From: Blautia sp900556555
GTDB lineage: Bacteria > Bacillota > Clostridia > Lachnospirales > Lachnospiraceae
Assembly (NCBI GenBank): GCA_964250615.1
Contig: CAXUGM010000024.1
Length of the DNA: 54,126 nucleotides
Reading direction: 5' to 3' (one strand)
The notes beneath the pieces were generated by a model. That model ran no database searches. It worked only from the letters and a program-made list of their open reading frames with translations, and had not been told where the DNA came from. Position numbers and translations under genes: made by a program. Below, piece after piece: positions 17,370-26,469 of this stretch; within the stretch, counting starts at the first letter, position 1, and every line of letters begins with the position of its first letter.

Positions 17370-17395
17370 CTACCCAAAATGGAAATAAATCTGCA

Positions 17396-18187
17396 CTACA
17401 AGAAGTAATGAGTAATTAGTTGTTGGACAGTCTGTGCATTGAGAGGATGTTCCTTGGTTTCATAGGTAGTAATAAGGTTAATCGTGGGCAGGATGCCATA
17501 ACAGGCATAGATTTGTAGTTTGTTAAAGGCATTTTGTGAATAAGCAGTAGAATCCATCATGCCAAAGTGCTCCCAGTAGAAAAATTCCCCAGTTGACGGG
17601 TGGCGTATGGTAAAGTCAGGGAAAAAAGTTTTAGAGCCAAGAGAAAGGATACATTCATACCGGAATGGGATTTTGTTCGTGCAAAGTGCGGTATCAATGA
17701 TAACTTCTGATTTGGAACGTAGGAGATGGCCAGAGATAGAGGTATGGGAAAGTTGTTCTGGATGGGAAGGATTTGATTCATAGGAAGCACCAGCCCAGGA
17801 AGAAAGCTCTTGTGGAAGTATAGACAAAGAAGATTGAAGTGCTTTGCTAAGAAGTGTCTGGTGTTCTGGATGATTTTCAAAAAAGGAAAGAGCAGAAGGA
17901 GAGCAAGTAGAAGATTTTGTTAAGCAGGCGTTAATTGCATTTTTTTCTTCTGTCAAATCTTTTAGTTGAAGTTGATAATATTGTTTCAGAGCTAAGTTTT
18001 CAGCCAGAGATTCCTGGGATTTAGGAAGATAAATACAAGAATGCTTTAGGCTGTGATACCACTTGAAACGTTTCCCATTTCTGCTACAGATAAGTTTCCC
18101 AGGAGGAAGAAGAGAAATCTTTTCCTGGAGATTTAGAATTTCCTGTTCAAGAAATTCCTTGCGTTTTAATAATAGCTGTTGATAAAT
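17396..18187 (-). CDS. Hypothetical protein with PD-(D/E)XK-like C-terminus
   Basis: A soluble protein of about 263 residues. The N-terminal half is helical and glutamine/leucine-rich, resembling a coiled coil (LLLKRKEFLEQEILNLQEK). The C-terminal half has a nuclease-like arrangement: Glu in LRSKSEVIID, Asp in FFPDFTIRHP and Glu in YWEHFGMM, compatible with a Vsr- or PD-(D/E)XK-like fold. Start choice is unusual: GGAGGTG (18194-18200) points to an ATT codon at 18187, while the only upstream ATG in frame (18232) has no ribosome site and coincides with the predicted transcription start. Either initiation is at AUU or an ancestral ATG has mutated. Function unknown; DNA cleavage is inference. Confidence 0.65.
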   Translation of the reverse strand: MYQQLLLKRKEFLEQEILNLQEKISLLPPGKLICSRNGKRFKWYHSLKHSCIYLPKSQESLAENLALKQYYQLQLKDLTEEKNAINACLTKSSTCSPSALSFFENHPEHQTLLSKALQSSLSILPQELSSWAGASYESNPSHPEQLSHTSISGHLLRSKSEVIIDTALCTNKIPFRYECILSLGSKTFFPDFTIRHPSTGEFFYWEHFGMMDSTAYSQNAFNKLQIYACYGILPTINLITTYETKEHPLNAQTVQQLITHYFL

Positions 18188-18238
18188 AAGCGACACCTCC
18201 AATTCATTTTTGTGAAGAAAAATGTATAACATAAATCT

Positions 18239-18267
18239 ACTATACCACAGAAATTTAAATAGTAAAA
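18239..18267 (-). promoter_or_regulatory. Possible promoter of the PD-(D/E)XK-like gene
   Basis: On the minus strand: TTTTAC, 17 bp, TATAGT. The start site would be near 18232, giving a ~45-nt leader that contains the GGAGGTG site. Confidence 0.4.
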
Positions 18268-18272
18268 GATAC

Positions 18273-18309
18273 AAAAAAGAGCCATCGAATTTTCATTCAA
18301 CAGCTCTTT
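18273..18309 (-). terminator. Terminator of the ABC-F gene
   Basis: Read on the minus strand, AAAGAGC pairs with GCTCTTT, with an inner GAAT/ATTC helix, followed by a run of Ts. Confidence 0.8.
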
Positions 18310-18325
18310 GCCAAATCTAAAAAAT

Positions 18326-19957
18326 TTAATTGTCTTCCTCTGTCATAGTATAAACCTGGCGTTTTCTTGCCATTTCATCACTGGCCAGATATTCGTCATA
18401 AGTAGTAATCTTATCAATCAGCACGCCGTTTGGAAGGATTTCCATGATACGGTTCGCTGTAGTCTGTACAATCTGGTGGTCATGGGAAGCAAATAAAATA
18501 ACGCCTGGGAATTTGATCATACCGTTGTTTAGGGCAGTGATAGATTCCATATCCAGATGGTTGGTAGGCTCATCAAAGAGCAGTACATTGGCACCGGAAA
18601 TCATCATTTTCGATAAGAGACATCTTACCTTTTCACCACCGGAGAGCACCCGGACTTTTTTCACACCGTCTTCTCCAGGGAAGAGCATACGGCCAAGGAA
18701 TCCACGCACATAAGTGGCATCCTTAATCTCAGAATATCCGGTGAGCCAGTCAGCGATAGTCAGGTCATTGTCAAATTCTTTGGTGTTGTCTTTCGGGAAG
18801 TAGCTCTGAGATGTGGTAACACCCCATTTGTAGTTTCCTTCGTCAGGCTCCATCTCACCCATTAAAATCTGGAAGAGAACAGTCTTCGCACGTTCATTTC
18901 CACCAACAAAAGCTACTTTATCATCATGTCCAAGGGTAAAGGTCAGGTTATCCAGAACTTTTACTCCGTCGATTGTTTTAGAAAGTCCTTCTACCATAAG
19001 CACTTCATTTCCGATATCACGATTTGGACGGAAATCAATATAAGGATACTTACGGCTGGATGGACGCATTTCATCTAGCTGAATTTTCTCAAGAGCACGT
19101 TTTCTGGAAGTAGCCTGTTTAGATTTAGAAGCATTTGCAGAGAAACGTGAGATAAATTCCTGAAGCTCTTTGATTTTTTCTTCTTTTTTACGGTTTGCTT
19201 CTTTCATCTGCTTAATAAGAAGCTGGCTGGACTCATACCAGAAATCATAGTTTCCGGCATAGAGCTGGATTTTACCATAGTCAATGTCCGCAGTATGGGT
19301 ACATACTTTGTTTAAGAAATAACGGTCATGAGATACTACGATTACCGTATTTTCAAAATTGATCAGGAATTCTTCCAGCCATTCAATGGCATCCAGATCC
19401 AAGTGGTTTGTAGGCTCATCAAGAAGCAGGATATCAGGATTTCCAAAAAGTGCCTGGGCAAGGAGAACCTTTACCTTCTGGCTTCCGTTTAAGTCAGACA
19501 TCTGTGCATAGTGAAATTCTGTATCGATTCCAAGACCGTTTAAAAGCATAGCTGCATCAGATTCTGCTTCCCAGCCATTCATTTCGGCAAATTCGCCTTC
19601 CAGCTCGCTGGCACGGATTCCGTCTTCGTCAGTGAAGTCTTCTTTTGCGTAGATGGCTTCTTTTTCCTTCATGATATCATAGAGACGCTGATTTCCCATA
19701 ATAACCGTATCCAGTACAGGAAAAGCATCATATTTGAAGTGATCCTGCTGCAGGAAAGACAGACGCTGACCCGGTGTAATGGAAATATTTCCATTGGTTG
19801 TTTCCAGCTGTCCGGAAAGAATTTTTAAAAATGTAGATTTTCCGGCTCCGTTTGCACCGATGAGACCGTAACAGTTCCCTTCAGTAAATTTAATATTAAC
19901 ATCCTCAAACAGTGCTTTCTTACCTAATCGTAATGTAACATTATTTGCTGCAATCAT
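18326..19957 (-). CDS. ABC-F family ATPase (YkpA/YbiT type)
   Basis: A soluble ribosome-associated twin ATPase of about 543 residues without membrane domains. Domain 1 has Walker A GANGAGKST, signature LNGSQKVKVLL and Walker B LLLDEPTNHLDL; the long inter-domain linker is charged (KKEEKIKELQEFISR). Domain 2 has signature LSGGEKVRCLL and Walker B LLFDEPTNHLDM. The second Walker A is divergent, GGNERAKTVLF, and the first signature lacks the usual LSGGQ; both deviations occur in this subfamily, but the order of activity should be tested. Start choice: the ATG at 19957 follows GAGGGA; the 11-residue upstream extension lacks a site. It could act in translation or antibiotic protection; the sequence does not decide. 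Confidence 0.88.
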   Translation of the reverse strand: MIAANNVTLRLGKKALFEDVNIKFTEGNCYGLIGANGAGKSTFLKILSGQLETTNGNISITPGQRLSFLQQDHFKYDAFPVLDTVIMGNQRLYDIMKEKEAIYAKEDFTDEDGIRASELEGEFAEMNGWEAESDAAMLLNGLGIDTEFHYAQMSDLNGSQKVKVLLAQALFGNPDILLLDEPTNHLDLDAIEWLEEFLINFENTVIVVSHDRYFLNKVCTHTADIDYGKIQLYAGNYDFWYESSQLLIKQMKEANRKKEEKIKELQEFISRFSANASKSKQATSRKRALEKIQLDEMRPSSRKYPYIDFRPNRDIGNEVLMVEGLSKTIDGVKVLDNLTFTLGHDDKVAFVGGNERAKTVLFQILMGEMEPDEGNYKWGVTTSQSYFPKDNTKEFDNDLTIADWLTGYSEIKDATYVRGFLGRMLFPGEDGVKKVRVLSGGEKVRCLLSKMMISGANVLLFDEPTNHLDMESITALNNGMIKFPGVILFASHDHQIVQTTANRIMEILPNGVLIDKITTYDEYLASDEMARKRQVYTMTEEDN

Positions 19958-20011
19958 GTTTTGTTTTCCCTCACTTATTATAAAGAACAATTTTTATGCA
20001 TAATCTCTTTC

Positions 20012-20039
20012 ATTGTACCTTAAAATAAGGATTTTGCAA
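20012..20039 (-). promoter_or_regulatory. Probable ABC-F promoter
   Basis: On the minus strand: TTGCAA, 16 bp, TACAAT, about 55 bp before the start codon. Confidence 0.45.
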
Positions 20040-20068
20040 GTGTTTCTTACGAAAATCTTTTTGAAATT

Positions 20069-20099
20069 ACTTGATAAATTAAGTACAGATAGGTATAAT
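20069..20099 (+). promoter_or_regulatory. rrf2 promoter with overlapping palindrome
   Basis: TTGATA (20071-20076), 17 bp, TATAAT (20094-20099). The -35 box lies inside ACTTGATAAATTAAGT (20069-20084), a 16-bp near-perfect palindrome that is a plausible autoregulatory Rrf2 operator. Confidence 0.65.
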
Positions 20100-20146
20100 G
20101 TTTAAGAGACTACAAGAAACAGAAGATAACAGAGGGGAAGAAATCC

Positions 20147-20548
20147 ATGTTAATTACAAGAGAATGCGACTACGGTGTAAGAATTGTCCGGGCTCTGGCT
20201 AAGGGCGAAAAAATGTGTGTGAACCAGATTTGTGAAAAAGAAGACCTGACACCGGCATTTGTTTATAAAATACTAAAAAAGCTGGAGAAGAAAGAAATTG
20301 TAAGAAGTTTCAGAGGAAGTAACGGAGGATATGCTCTGAAAAAATCAATTGGAGAATTGACACTTCTGGACATTTATCTGGCAGTGGATCCGGATTTCTA
20401 TATGATTGAATGTATGAAGCCGGAAAAAAATTGTATTCACAATGCAGGAGATTGCGGATGCAAAGTACATCAGGAGCTGACAAGAGTGCAGTCGGTATTA
20501 GTGAAAGAGCTGTCTTCTAAATCTATTTCAGAAATTATGAGGCAATAA
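20147..20548 (+). CDS. Rrf2 family transcriptional regulator, probable Fe-S sensor
   Basis: A 133-residue winged-helix regulator. The HTH region is visible as NQICEKEDLTPAFVYKILKKL and the wing as FRGSNGGYALKK. Cysteines 89, 96, 103 and 105 (ECM, NCI, DCGCK) sit where IscR/NsrR-type members carry their iron-sulfur ligands, though a precise three-cysteine pattern cannot be assigned. The next gene is nifJ, an Fe-S enzyme with its own promoter 57 bp downstream of this stop. Control of nifJ or of Fe-S supply by this regulator is a reasonable but untested inference. Confidence 0.87.
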   Translation: MLITRECDYGVRIVRALAKGEKMCVNQICEKEDLTPAFVYKILKKLEKKEIVRSFRGSNGGYALKKSIGELTLLDIYLAVDPDFYMIECMKPEKNCIHNAGDCGCKVHQELTRVQSVLVKELSSKSISEIMRQ

Positions 20549-20604
20549 GAAGAAACAAAGCATGTTTTTTTGGGAAAACATTTCATTTTCTTATGTTTTA
20601 CAAA

Positions 20605-20658
20605 TAGACAGGCTTGTGAAATCGTGCTATAATTTCATATAGACTTCGTGAGCGAAGT
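20605..20658 (+). promoter_or_regulatory. nifJ promoter and 5'-end hairpin
   Basis: TAGACA (20605-20610), 17 bp, TATAAT (20628-20633). At the predicted start, ACTTCG TGAG CGAAGT (20643-20658) forms a 6-bp stem with a tetraloop, which would sit at the very 5' end of the mRNA and could protect it from decay, useful for an abundant enzyme. Confidence 0.65.
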
Positions 20659-20703
20659 AGAATATTGTTCAAAAACAACAATTTTCAAGGAGGAAAAAAT
20701 CAA

Positions 20704-23700
20704 ATGGCTAGAAAGATGAAAACCATGGATGGTAACCATGCAGCAGCTCATGCTTCATATGCATATTCAGATGTTGCGGCTATCTATCCTATTACCCCTT
20801 CATCCGTAATGGCAGAAGCTACTGATGAATGGGCAACACAGGGAAGAAAGAACATTTTCGGACAGGAAGTACAGGTTACAGAAATGCAGTCTGAAGCTGG
20901 TGCTGCAGGTGCAGTTCACGGCTCCTTAGCAGCAGGTGCCCTGACTACCACATATACAGCATCTCAGGGTCTTCTGTTGATGATTCCAAACCTTTACAAA
21001 ATCGCTGGTGAGCAGTTACCAGGCGTTATCAACGTATCTGCTCGTGCTCTTGCAAGCCATGCACTGTCTATTTTCGGTGATCACTCTGACGTATATGCTT
21101 GCCGTCAGACAGGATGTGCTATGTTATGTGAATCTTCCGTACAGGAAGTTATGGACTTAACACCAGTTGCACACTGTGCAGCAATCAAAGGAAAAGTTCC
21201 ATTTATCAACTTCTTCGATGGTTTCCGTACTTCTCATGAAATCCAGAAGATTGAAACATGGGATTACGAAGATTTAAAAGATATGGTAGATATGGACGCT
21301 GTTGACGCATTCCGTAAACATGCATTAAATCCAAATCATCCATGTCAGAGAGGTTCTGCTCAGAACCCTGATATCTTCTTCCAGGCAAGAGAAGCATGTA
21401 ACCCATACTACGATGCTCTTCCAGCATTAGTACAGGAATACATGGACAAAGTAAACGAAAAAATCGGAACAAACTACAAACTGTTCAACTACTATGGTGC
21501 CAAAGACGCTGAACACGTAATCATCGCTATGGGTTCTGCTTGTGAAACAATCGAAGAAACAATCGATTATTTAATGGCAGCAGGCAAAAAAGTTGGTCTT
21601 GTTACAGTTCGTCTTTACAGACCATTCTCTGCTGAAGCATTAGTAAACGCTATTCCTGAATCTGTAAAACAGATTACAGTATTAGACAGAACAAAAGAAC
21701 CAGGTGCTCTTGGTGAACCATTATACTTAGACGTTGTTGCTGCACTGAAAGGTACAAAATTCAACGATACACCAGTATTCACAGGCCGTTACGGTTTAGG
21801 TTCCAAAGATACTACACCTGCTCAGATCGTTGCTGTATATGAAAATACAACAAAACAGAAATTCACAATCGGTATTGTGGATGATGTTACAAACTTATCT
21901 CTGGAAGTTGGTGCTCCACTTGTTACTACACCAGAAGGAACAATCAACTGCAAATTCTGGGGATTAGGTGCTGACGGTACTGTTGGTGCTAACAAGAACT
22001 CCATCAAGATCATTGGTGACAACACAGACATGTATGCTCAGGCATATTTTGATTACGACTCCAAGAAATCCGGCGGTGTTACAATGTCTCACCTTCGTTT
22101 TGGTAAGAGCCCAATCAAATCCACATACCTGATCAAACAGGCTAACTTTGTTGCATGCCACAACCCATCCTATGTAAACAAATACAACATGGTTCAGGAA
22201 CTTGTTGATGGCGGTACATTCTTATTAAACTGCCCATGGGATATGGAAGGTCTTGAAAAACACTTACCAGGACAGGTAAAAGCATTCATCGCTAACCACA
22301 ACATCAAATTCTATGTAATTGATGGTATTAAGATTGGTAAAGAAATCGGACTTGGCGGACGTATCAATACAGTTCTTCAGTCTGCATTCTTCAAACTGGC
22401 TAACATCATTCCGGAAGAACAGGCTATCGAATTAATGAAAGCTGCTGCAAAAGCTACTTACGGAAGAAAAGGTGACGCTATCGTTCAGATGAACTATGAC
22501 GCTATCGATGCTGGTGCAAAACAGGTTGTTGAAGTACAGGTTCCAGAAAGCTGGAAAGATTGTGCTGATGAAGGTCTGTTTATGGCTCACGCTGAAGGCG
22601 GACGCACAGATGTTGTTGATTTCGTAAACAATATCCAGGCAAAAGTAAATGCTCAGGAAGGTAACACATTACCTGTATCTGCATTTAAAGATTATGTTGA
22701 TGGTACAACACCATCAGGTTCCTCTGCATTCGAAAAACGTGGTATCGCTGTAGATATCCCTGTATGGCAGCCAGAAAACTGTATCCAGTGTAACCGCTGT
22801 GCATATGTATGTCCTCACGCTGTAATCCGTCCGGTTGCTTTAACAGAAGAAGAAGTTGCAGCAGCTCCGGAAGGAATGAGAACATTACCTATGACAGGTA
22901 TGGCTGATTACAAGTTTGCTATGACTGTATCTGCTTATGACTGTACAGGATGTGGTTCCTGTGCAAATGTCTGCCCAGGTAAGAAGGGTGCAAAAGCTCT
23001 TGTTATGCAGAACATGGAAGCAAATGCCGGCGAACAGAAATTCTTCGATTATGGTGTAACATTACCAGTAAAAGAAGATGTTGTTGCTAAATTTAAAGAA
23101 AATACAGTAAAAGGTTCTCAGTTCAAACAGCCATTACTTGAGTTCTCAGGAGCATGTGCTGGTTGTGGTGAAACACCTTACGCTAAATTGATCACACAGT
23201 TATTTGGTGACAGAATGTACATTGCTAACGCAACAGGATGTTCTTCTATCTGGGGTAACTCCTCACCATCTACACCATATACTGTAAATGCAAAAGGACA
23301 GGGTCCTGCATGGTCTAACTCTTTATTCGAAGACAATGCTGAATTCGGATATGGTATGTTATTAGCTCAGAAAGCGATCCGTGGCGGATTAAAGACAAAA
23401 GTTGAGTCTGTAATGGCTAGCGAAAATGCTTCTGAAGAAGTAAAAGCAGCTTGCCAGGAATGGTTAGACACATACAACAGCGGTGTGACAAACGGTGCAG
23501 CTACAGATAAATTAGTTGCAGCATTAGAAGGATGCGACTGTGATGTATGCAAAGATATCGTAAACAATAAAGATTTCTTAGCTAAAAAATCTCAGTGGAT
23601 CTTCGGTGGTGACGGTTGGGCATACGACATCGGCTTCGGCGGTGTTGACCATGTATTAGCTTCCGGACAGGATATCAACGTAATGGTATTCGATACAGAA

Positions 23701-24240
23701 GTTTACTCCAACACAGGTGGTCAGTCTTCTAAATCTACACCAACAGGTGCTATCGCTCAGTTCGCTGCAGGCGGTAAAGAAGTGAAGAAGAAAGATATGG
23801 CTTCCATTGCAATGAGCTACGGTTATGTATATGTTGCTCAGATCGCTATGGGTGCTGACTTCAACCAGACTGTAAAAGCAATTGCAGAGGCTGAAGCATA
23901 TCCAGGACCATCACTGATCATTGCTTACGCTCCATGTATCAACCATGGTATTAAGAAAGGTATGAGCAAAGCTCAGACAGAAGAAGAATTAGCAGTTAAA
24001 TGTGGATACTGGCATAACTTCCGCTTCAATCCAGCAGCAGAAAACAAATTCTCACTGGATTCCAAAGCACCATCAGAAGAAGGATACCAGGAATTCTTAA
24101 ACGGCGAAGTTCGTTACAACTCTCTGCAGCGCTCTAACCCAGAGAAAGCAGCTAGACTGTTCGCTAAGAACGAAGCTGAAGCTAGAGCTAGATATGAATA
24201 TCTGAACAAACTGGTTACTCTGTACGGAAAAACTGAATAA
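20704..24240 (+). CDS. nifJ: Pyruvate:ferredoxin (flavodoxin) oxidoreductase
   Basis: Oxidatively decarboxylates pyruvate to acetyl-CoA and CO2, reducing ferredoxin; the central step of anaerobic fermentation. The 1178-residue single chain carries the fused POR domains: the N-terminal pyruvate-binding region (YPITPSSVMAE), the CoA/second region, a two-[4Fe-4S] ferredoxin insert with CIQCNRCAYVCPH near residue 692 and CTGCGSCANVCPG near 745, and a C-terminal TPP domain with cluster ligand CAGCGETPY near 817 and GDGWAYDIGFGG. Start choice: AAGGAGG precedes the ATG at 20704; the 13-residue upstream extension is rejected. Codon use is strongly biased (TTA, ACA, GGT), as expected of a highly expressed gene. 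An Rrf2 regulator lies upstream. Confidence 0.97.
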   Translation: MARKMKTMDGNHAAAHASYAYSDVAAIYPITPSSVMAEATDEWATQGRKNIFGQEVQVTEMQSEAGAAGAVHGSLAAGALTTTYTASQGLLLMIPNLYKIAGEQLPGVINVSARALASHALSIFGDHSDVYACRQTGCAMLCESSVQEVMDLTPVAHCAAIKGKVPFINFFDGFRTSHEIQKIETWDYEDLKDMVDMDAVDAFRKHALNPNHPCQRGSAQNPDIFFQAREACNPYYDALPALVQEYMDKVNEKIGTNYKLFNYYGAKDAEHVIIAMGSACETIEETIDYLMAAGKKVGLVTVRLYRPFSAEALVNAIPESVKQITVLDRTKEPGALGEPLYLDVVAALKGTKFNDTPVFTGRYGLGSKDTTPAQIVAVYENTTKQKFTIGIVDDVTNLSLEVGAPLVTTPEGTINCKFWGLGADGTVGANKNSIKIIGDNTDMYAQAYFDYDSKKSGGVTMSHLRFGKSPIKSTYLIKQANFVACHNPSYVNKYNMVQELVDGGTFLLNCPWDMEGLEKHLPGQVKAFIANHNIKFYVIDGIKIGKEIGLGGRINTVLQSAFFKLANIIPEEQAIELMKAAAKATYGRKGDAIVQMNYDAIDAGAKQVVEVQVPESWKDCADEGLFMAHAEGGRTDVVDFVNNIQAKVNAQEGNTLPVSAFKDYVDGTTPSGSSAFEKRGIAVDIPVWQPENCIQCNRCAYVCPHAVIRPVALTEEEVAAAPEGMRTLPMTGMADYKFAMTVSAYDCTGCGSCANVCPGKKGAKALVMQNMEANAGEQKFFDYGVTLPVKEDVVAKFKENTVKGSQFKQPLLEFSGACAGCGETPYAKLITQLFGDRMYIANATGCSSIWGNSSPSTPYTVNAKGQGPAWSNSLFEDNAEFGYGMLLAQKAIRGGLKTKVESVMASENASEEVKAACQEWLDTYNSGVTNGAATDKLVAALEGCDCDVCKDIVNNKDFLAKKSQWIFGGDGWAYDIGFGGVDHVLASGQDINVMVFDTEVYSNTGGQSSKSTPTGAIAQFAAGGKEVKKKDMASIAMSYGYVYVAQIAMGADFNQTVKAIAEAEAYPGPSLIIAYAPCINHGIKKGMSKAQTEEELAVKCGYWHNFRFNPAAENKFSLDSKAPSEEGYQEFLNGEVRYNSLQRSNPEKAARLFAKNEAEARARYEYLNKLVTLYGKTE

Positions 24241-24272
24241 TTCAGATTCTTATATCCATTAAGATAATAGAG

Positions 24273-24313
24273 GACTCCTGTACTTGGCATAAGCCTTGTA
24301 CAGGAGTCTTTTT
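24273..24313 (+). terminator. nifJ terminator
   Basis: GACTCCTGTAC pairs perfectly with GTACAGGAGTC around a 14-nt loop, followed by TTTTT. Confidence 0.93.
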
Positions 24314-24413
24314 CTGTCAAATTACGGAGATTTAACAGAAATCATCTTTCAGCTTTTCTTGTTTTATGTTATTATTATGATAATCAAAGTATTACATAAC
24401 AGGAGGAGAAAAG

Positions 24414-25205
24414 ATGCCTGCATTTTATGCACATAGCCGTTTTGGTGCCAAAGTGGCAGAACAGATGAAGGGGGAATTAAGAGAAATTATCCGAAAGCAT
24501 TACCGGCAATTTGAAATAGGGCTTCAGGGTCCGGATTTGTATTTTTTTTATAGAGCTTATGGGAGCAATCCTGTATCAAAATATGGAATTTATTTACATG
24601 GGATTTCTGCCAGGCCTTTTCTGGAGCATGGTCTGGAGGTGGTTCGCAAAATAGGAAGAGAGAGCAGAGAATATGCATATCTTCTTGGATTTCTCTGTCA
24701 TTTTGTGTTAGACAGTGAGTGTCATCCATACGTATCAGAAATGATGGAAAAAACAGGTGTGGCACACATGGAAATTGAAGAAGAATATGAGAAATTACTG
24801 CTTCGCATGGATGGTAGAAATCCATTTACGTTTCCTATCGCAGACAGAGTACCGACAGACAAAACGACTGCAAAAGTGATTGCAAAATTCTATCAGCCCA
24901 TGGAAAGCCGCACAGTAAGAAAATCTTTGAAGTGGCTGAAATTTGTGAAAAATCTCTTTACAGAGGATTCGCAGTGGAAACAAAACGTGATTAACCGAAT
25001 CATGAAAGCAGTTGGGAAATATGAACAATATAAAGGGGTTATGAATCAGTTGGAGGATAACCAGGAGTGCCTGGAGAGTAACGAGGGGCTTTTAGAAAAA
25101 AGCATTCAGGCAGAGCATGTTGCGGTGCAGATGCTGTATCAGTTTGATGAATGCCTGAGAAGCAGAGAACCTTTGCCGAAGCGTTTTGACCGTACCTTTG
25201 AATAA
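24414..25205 (+). CDS. Zinc-dependent phospholipase C-like protein
   Basis: A 263-residue protein of the zinc-dependent phospholipase C/S1-P1 nuclease type. Potential metal ligands are visible in FYAHSRFG, GLQGPDLYFFY, GIYLHG and GFLCHFVLDSECHPYV, the last a clear H-x-x-x-D/H pattern. There is no signal peptide, so this member is cytosolic, unlike the secreted toxin-like enzymes, and its substrate is unclear. RBS AGGAGGAG precedes the ATG. The MFS gene follows 16 bp downstream, so they form a pair. Confidence 0.78.
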   Translation: MPAFYAHSRFGAKVAEQMKGELREIIRKHYRQFEIGLQGPDLYFFYRAYGSNPVSKYGIYLHGISARPFLEHGLEVVRKIGRESREYAYLLGFLCHFVLDSECHPYVSEMMEKTGVAHMEIEEEYEKLLLRMDGRNPFTFPIADRVPTDKTTAKVIAKFYQPMESRTVRKSLKWLKFVKNLFTEDSQWKQNVINRIMKAVGKYEQYKGVMNQLEDNQECLESNEGLLEKSIQAEHVAVQMLYQFDECLRSREPLPKRFDRTFE

Positions 25206-25221
25206 AAAGGAGAAGAAGAAA

Positions 25222-26469
25222 ATGGAAAAGATGAAACTGACAAAATTAGAAAAGTTCTGGATTTTATATGATGTGGGAAATTCGGCCTTTATTATGCTGG
25301 TATCCACGATTATTCCGATTTACTTTAATTTTTTGGCAAAAGAGGCTGGTATTTCCGAAGTGGATTATCTTGCATATTGGGGATATGCAGCATCAGCAGC
25401 CACCATTCTTGTGGCTTTCATAGGTCCAATCATGGGAACCATGGCTGACACAAGAAATTTTAAAAAGCCCATGTTTGCCATTACCATGATGGTCGGTGTG
25501 ATTGGCTGTGCTATGCTGTCTGTACCCAAATCCTGGCTGGCATTCCTGATTGTCTTTGTGATTGCAAAAGTAGGATACAACGCAAGCGTAATTTTCTATG
25601 ACTCTATGCTGGTGGACATAACCACTCAGGATAGAATGGATACAGTGTCATCCCACGGATATGCCTGGGGTTATATTGGAAGCTGTATTCCATTTGTGAT
25701 TTCCCTGGTGTTTGTATTGATGTACAAAAGTATAGGAATCACTATGGGAATGGGAATGACCATTGCATTTATCCTAAATGCAGCCTGGTGGCTTTTGGTA
25801 ACACTTCCTCTGCTTCGGAATTATAAACAAAAGTATTATGTGGACATGCCGGAGCATCCGGTGAGAAGCAGTTTTCAAAGACTTGGAAAAACTTTAGGTG
25901 CGATTAAAAAAGAAAAGCATATTTTTATCTATCTATTAGCTTTCTTTTTCTTTATTGACGGGGTATATACCATTATTTCCATGGCAACAGCCTATGGAAG
26001 TTCCCTGGGACTGGACAGCACAGGATTGTTGCTTGCACTTTTGGTAACACAGATCGTTGCATTTCCGTGTGCACTGCTGTTTTCCAGATTATCTAAGAAG
26101 TATGAGACGGGATTTTTAATCAAAATCTGTATTCTTGCCTACACAGGAATTGCCATTTTCGCGATTCAGTTAGATAAACAGTGGGAATTCTGGTTCCTGG
26201 CTGTGATGGTGGGAATGTTCCAGGGAGCCATTCAGGCGTTATCCCGTTCCTATTTTGCAAAAATTATTCCGGCTGAGAAATCAGGAGAATACTTCGGAAT
26301 CTATGATATCTGCGGAAAAGGTGCTTCCTTTATGGGAACCACGCTGGTGGGCGTGGTTGCTCAGATGACCAATGTGGCAAATGCAGGTGTTGCTATTATT
26401 TCCGTAATGTTTATCATTGGTTTCCTGCTTTTCTGCAAAGCAGTGAAATTAAATCAATGCCGCTCCTGA
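25222..26469 (+). CDS. MFS transporter, UMF1/Atg22-like family
   Basis: A 415-residue membrane protein with about twelve hydrophobic segments and the GNSAFIMLVSTIIPIYF opening typical of UMF1-type carriers related to yeast Atg22 vacuolar effluxers. Mid-protein loop between segments 6 and 7 is basic (PEHPVRSSFQRLGKTLGAIKKEKH). Start choice: AAAAGGAG is correctly placed for the ATG at 25222, not for the frame opening at 25186. Its 3' end overlaps the convergent AraC gene by 16 bp, with no terminator between. Substrate unknown; amino acid or sugar efflux is possible. Confidence 0.85.
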   Translation: MEKMKLTKLEKFWILYDVGNSAFIMLVSTIIPIYFNFLAKEAGISEVDYLAYWGYAASAATILVAFIGPIMGTMADTRNFKKPMFAITMMVGVIGCAMLSVPKSWLAFLIVFVIAKVGYNASVIFYDSMLVDITTQDRMDTVSSHGYAWGYIGSCIPFVISLVFVLMYKSIGITMGMGMTIAFILNAAWWLLVTLPLLRNYKQKYYVDMPEHPVRSSFQRLGKTLGAIKKEKHIFIYLLAFFFFIDGVYTIISMATAYGSSLGLDSTGLLLALLVTQIVAFPCALLFSRLSKKYETGFLIKICILAYTGIAIFAIQLDKQWEFWFLAVMVGMFQGAIQALSRSYFAKIIPAEKSGEYFGIYDICGKGASFMGTTLVGVVAQMTNVANAGVAIISVMFIIGFLLFCKAVKLNQCRS

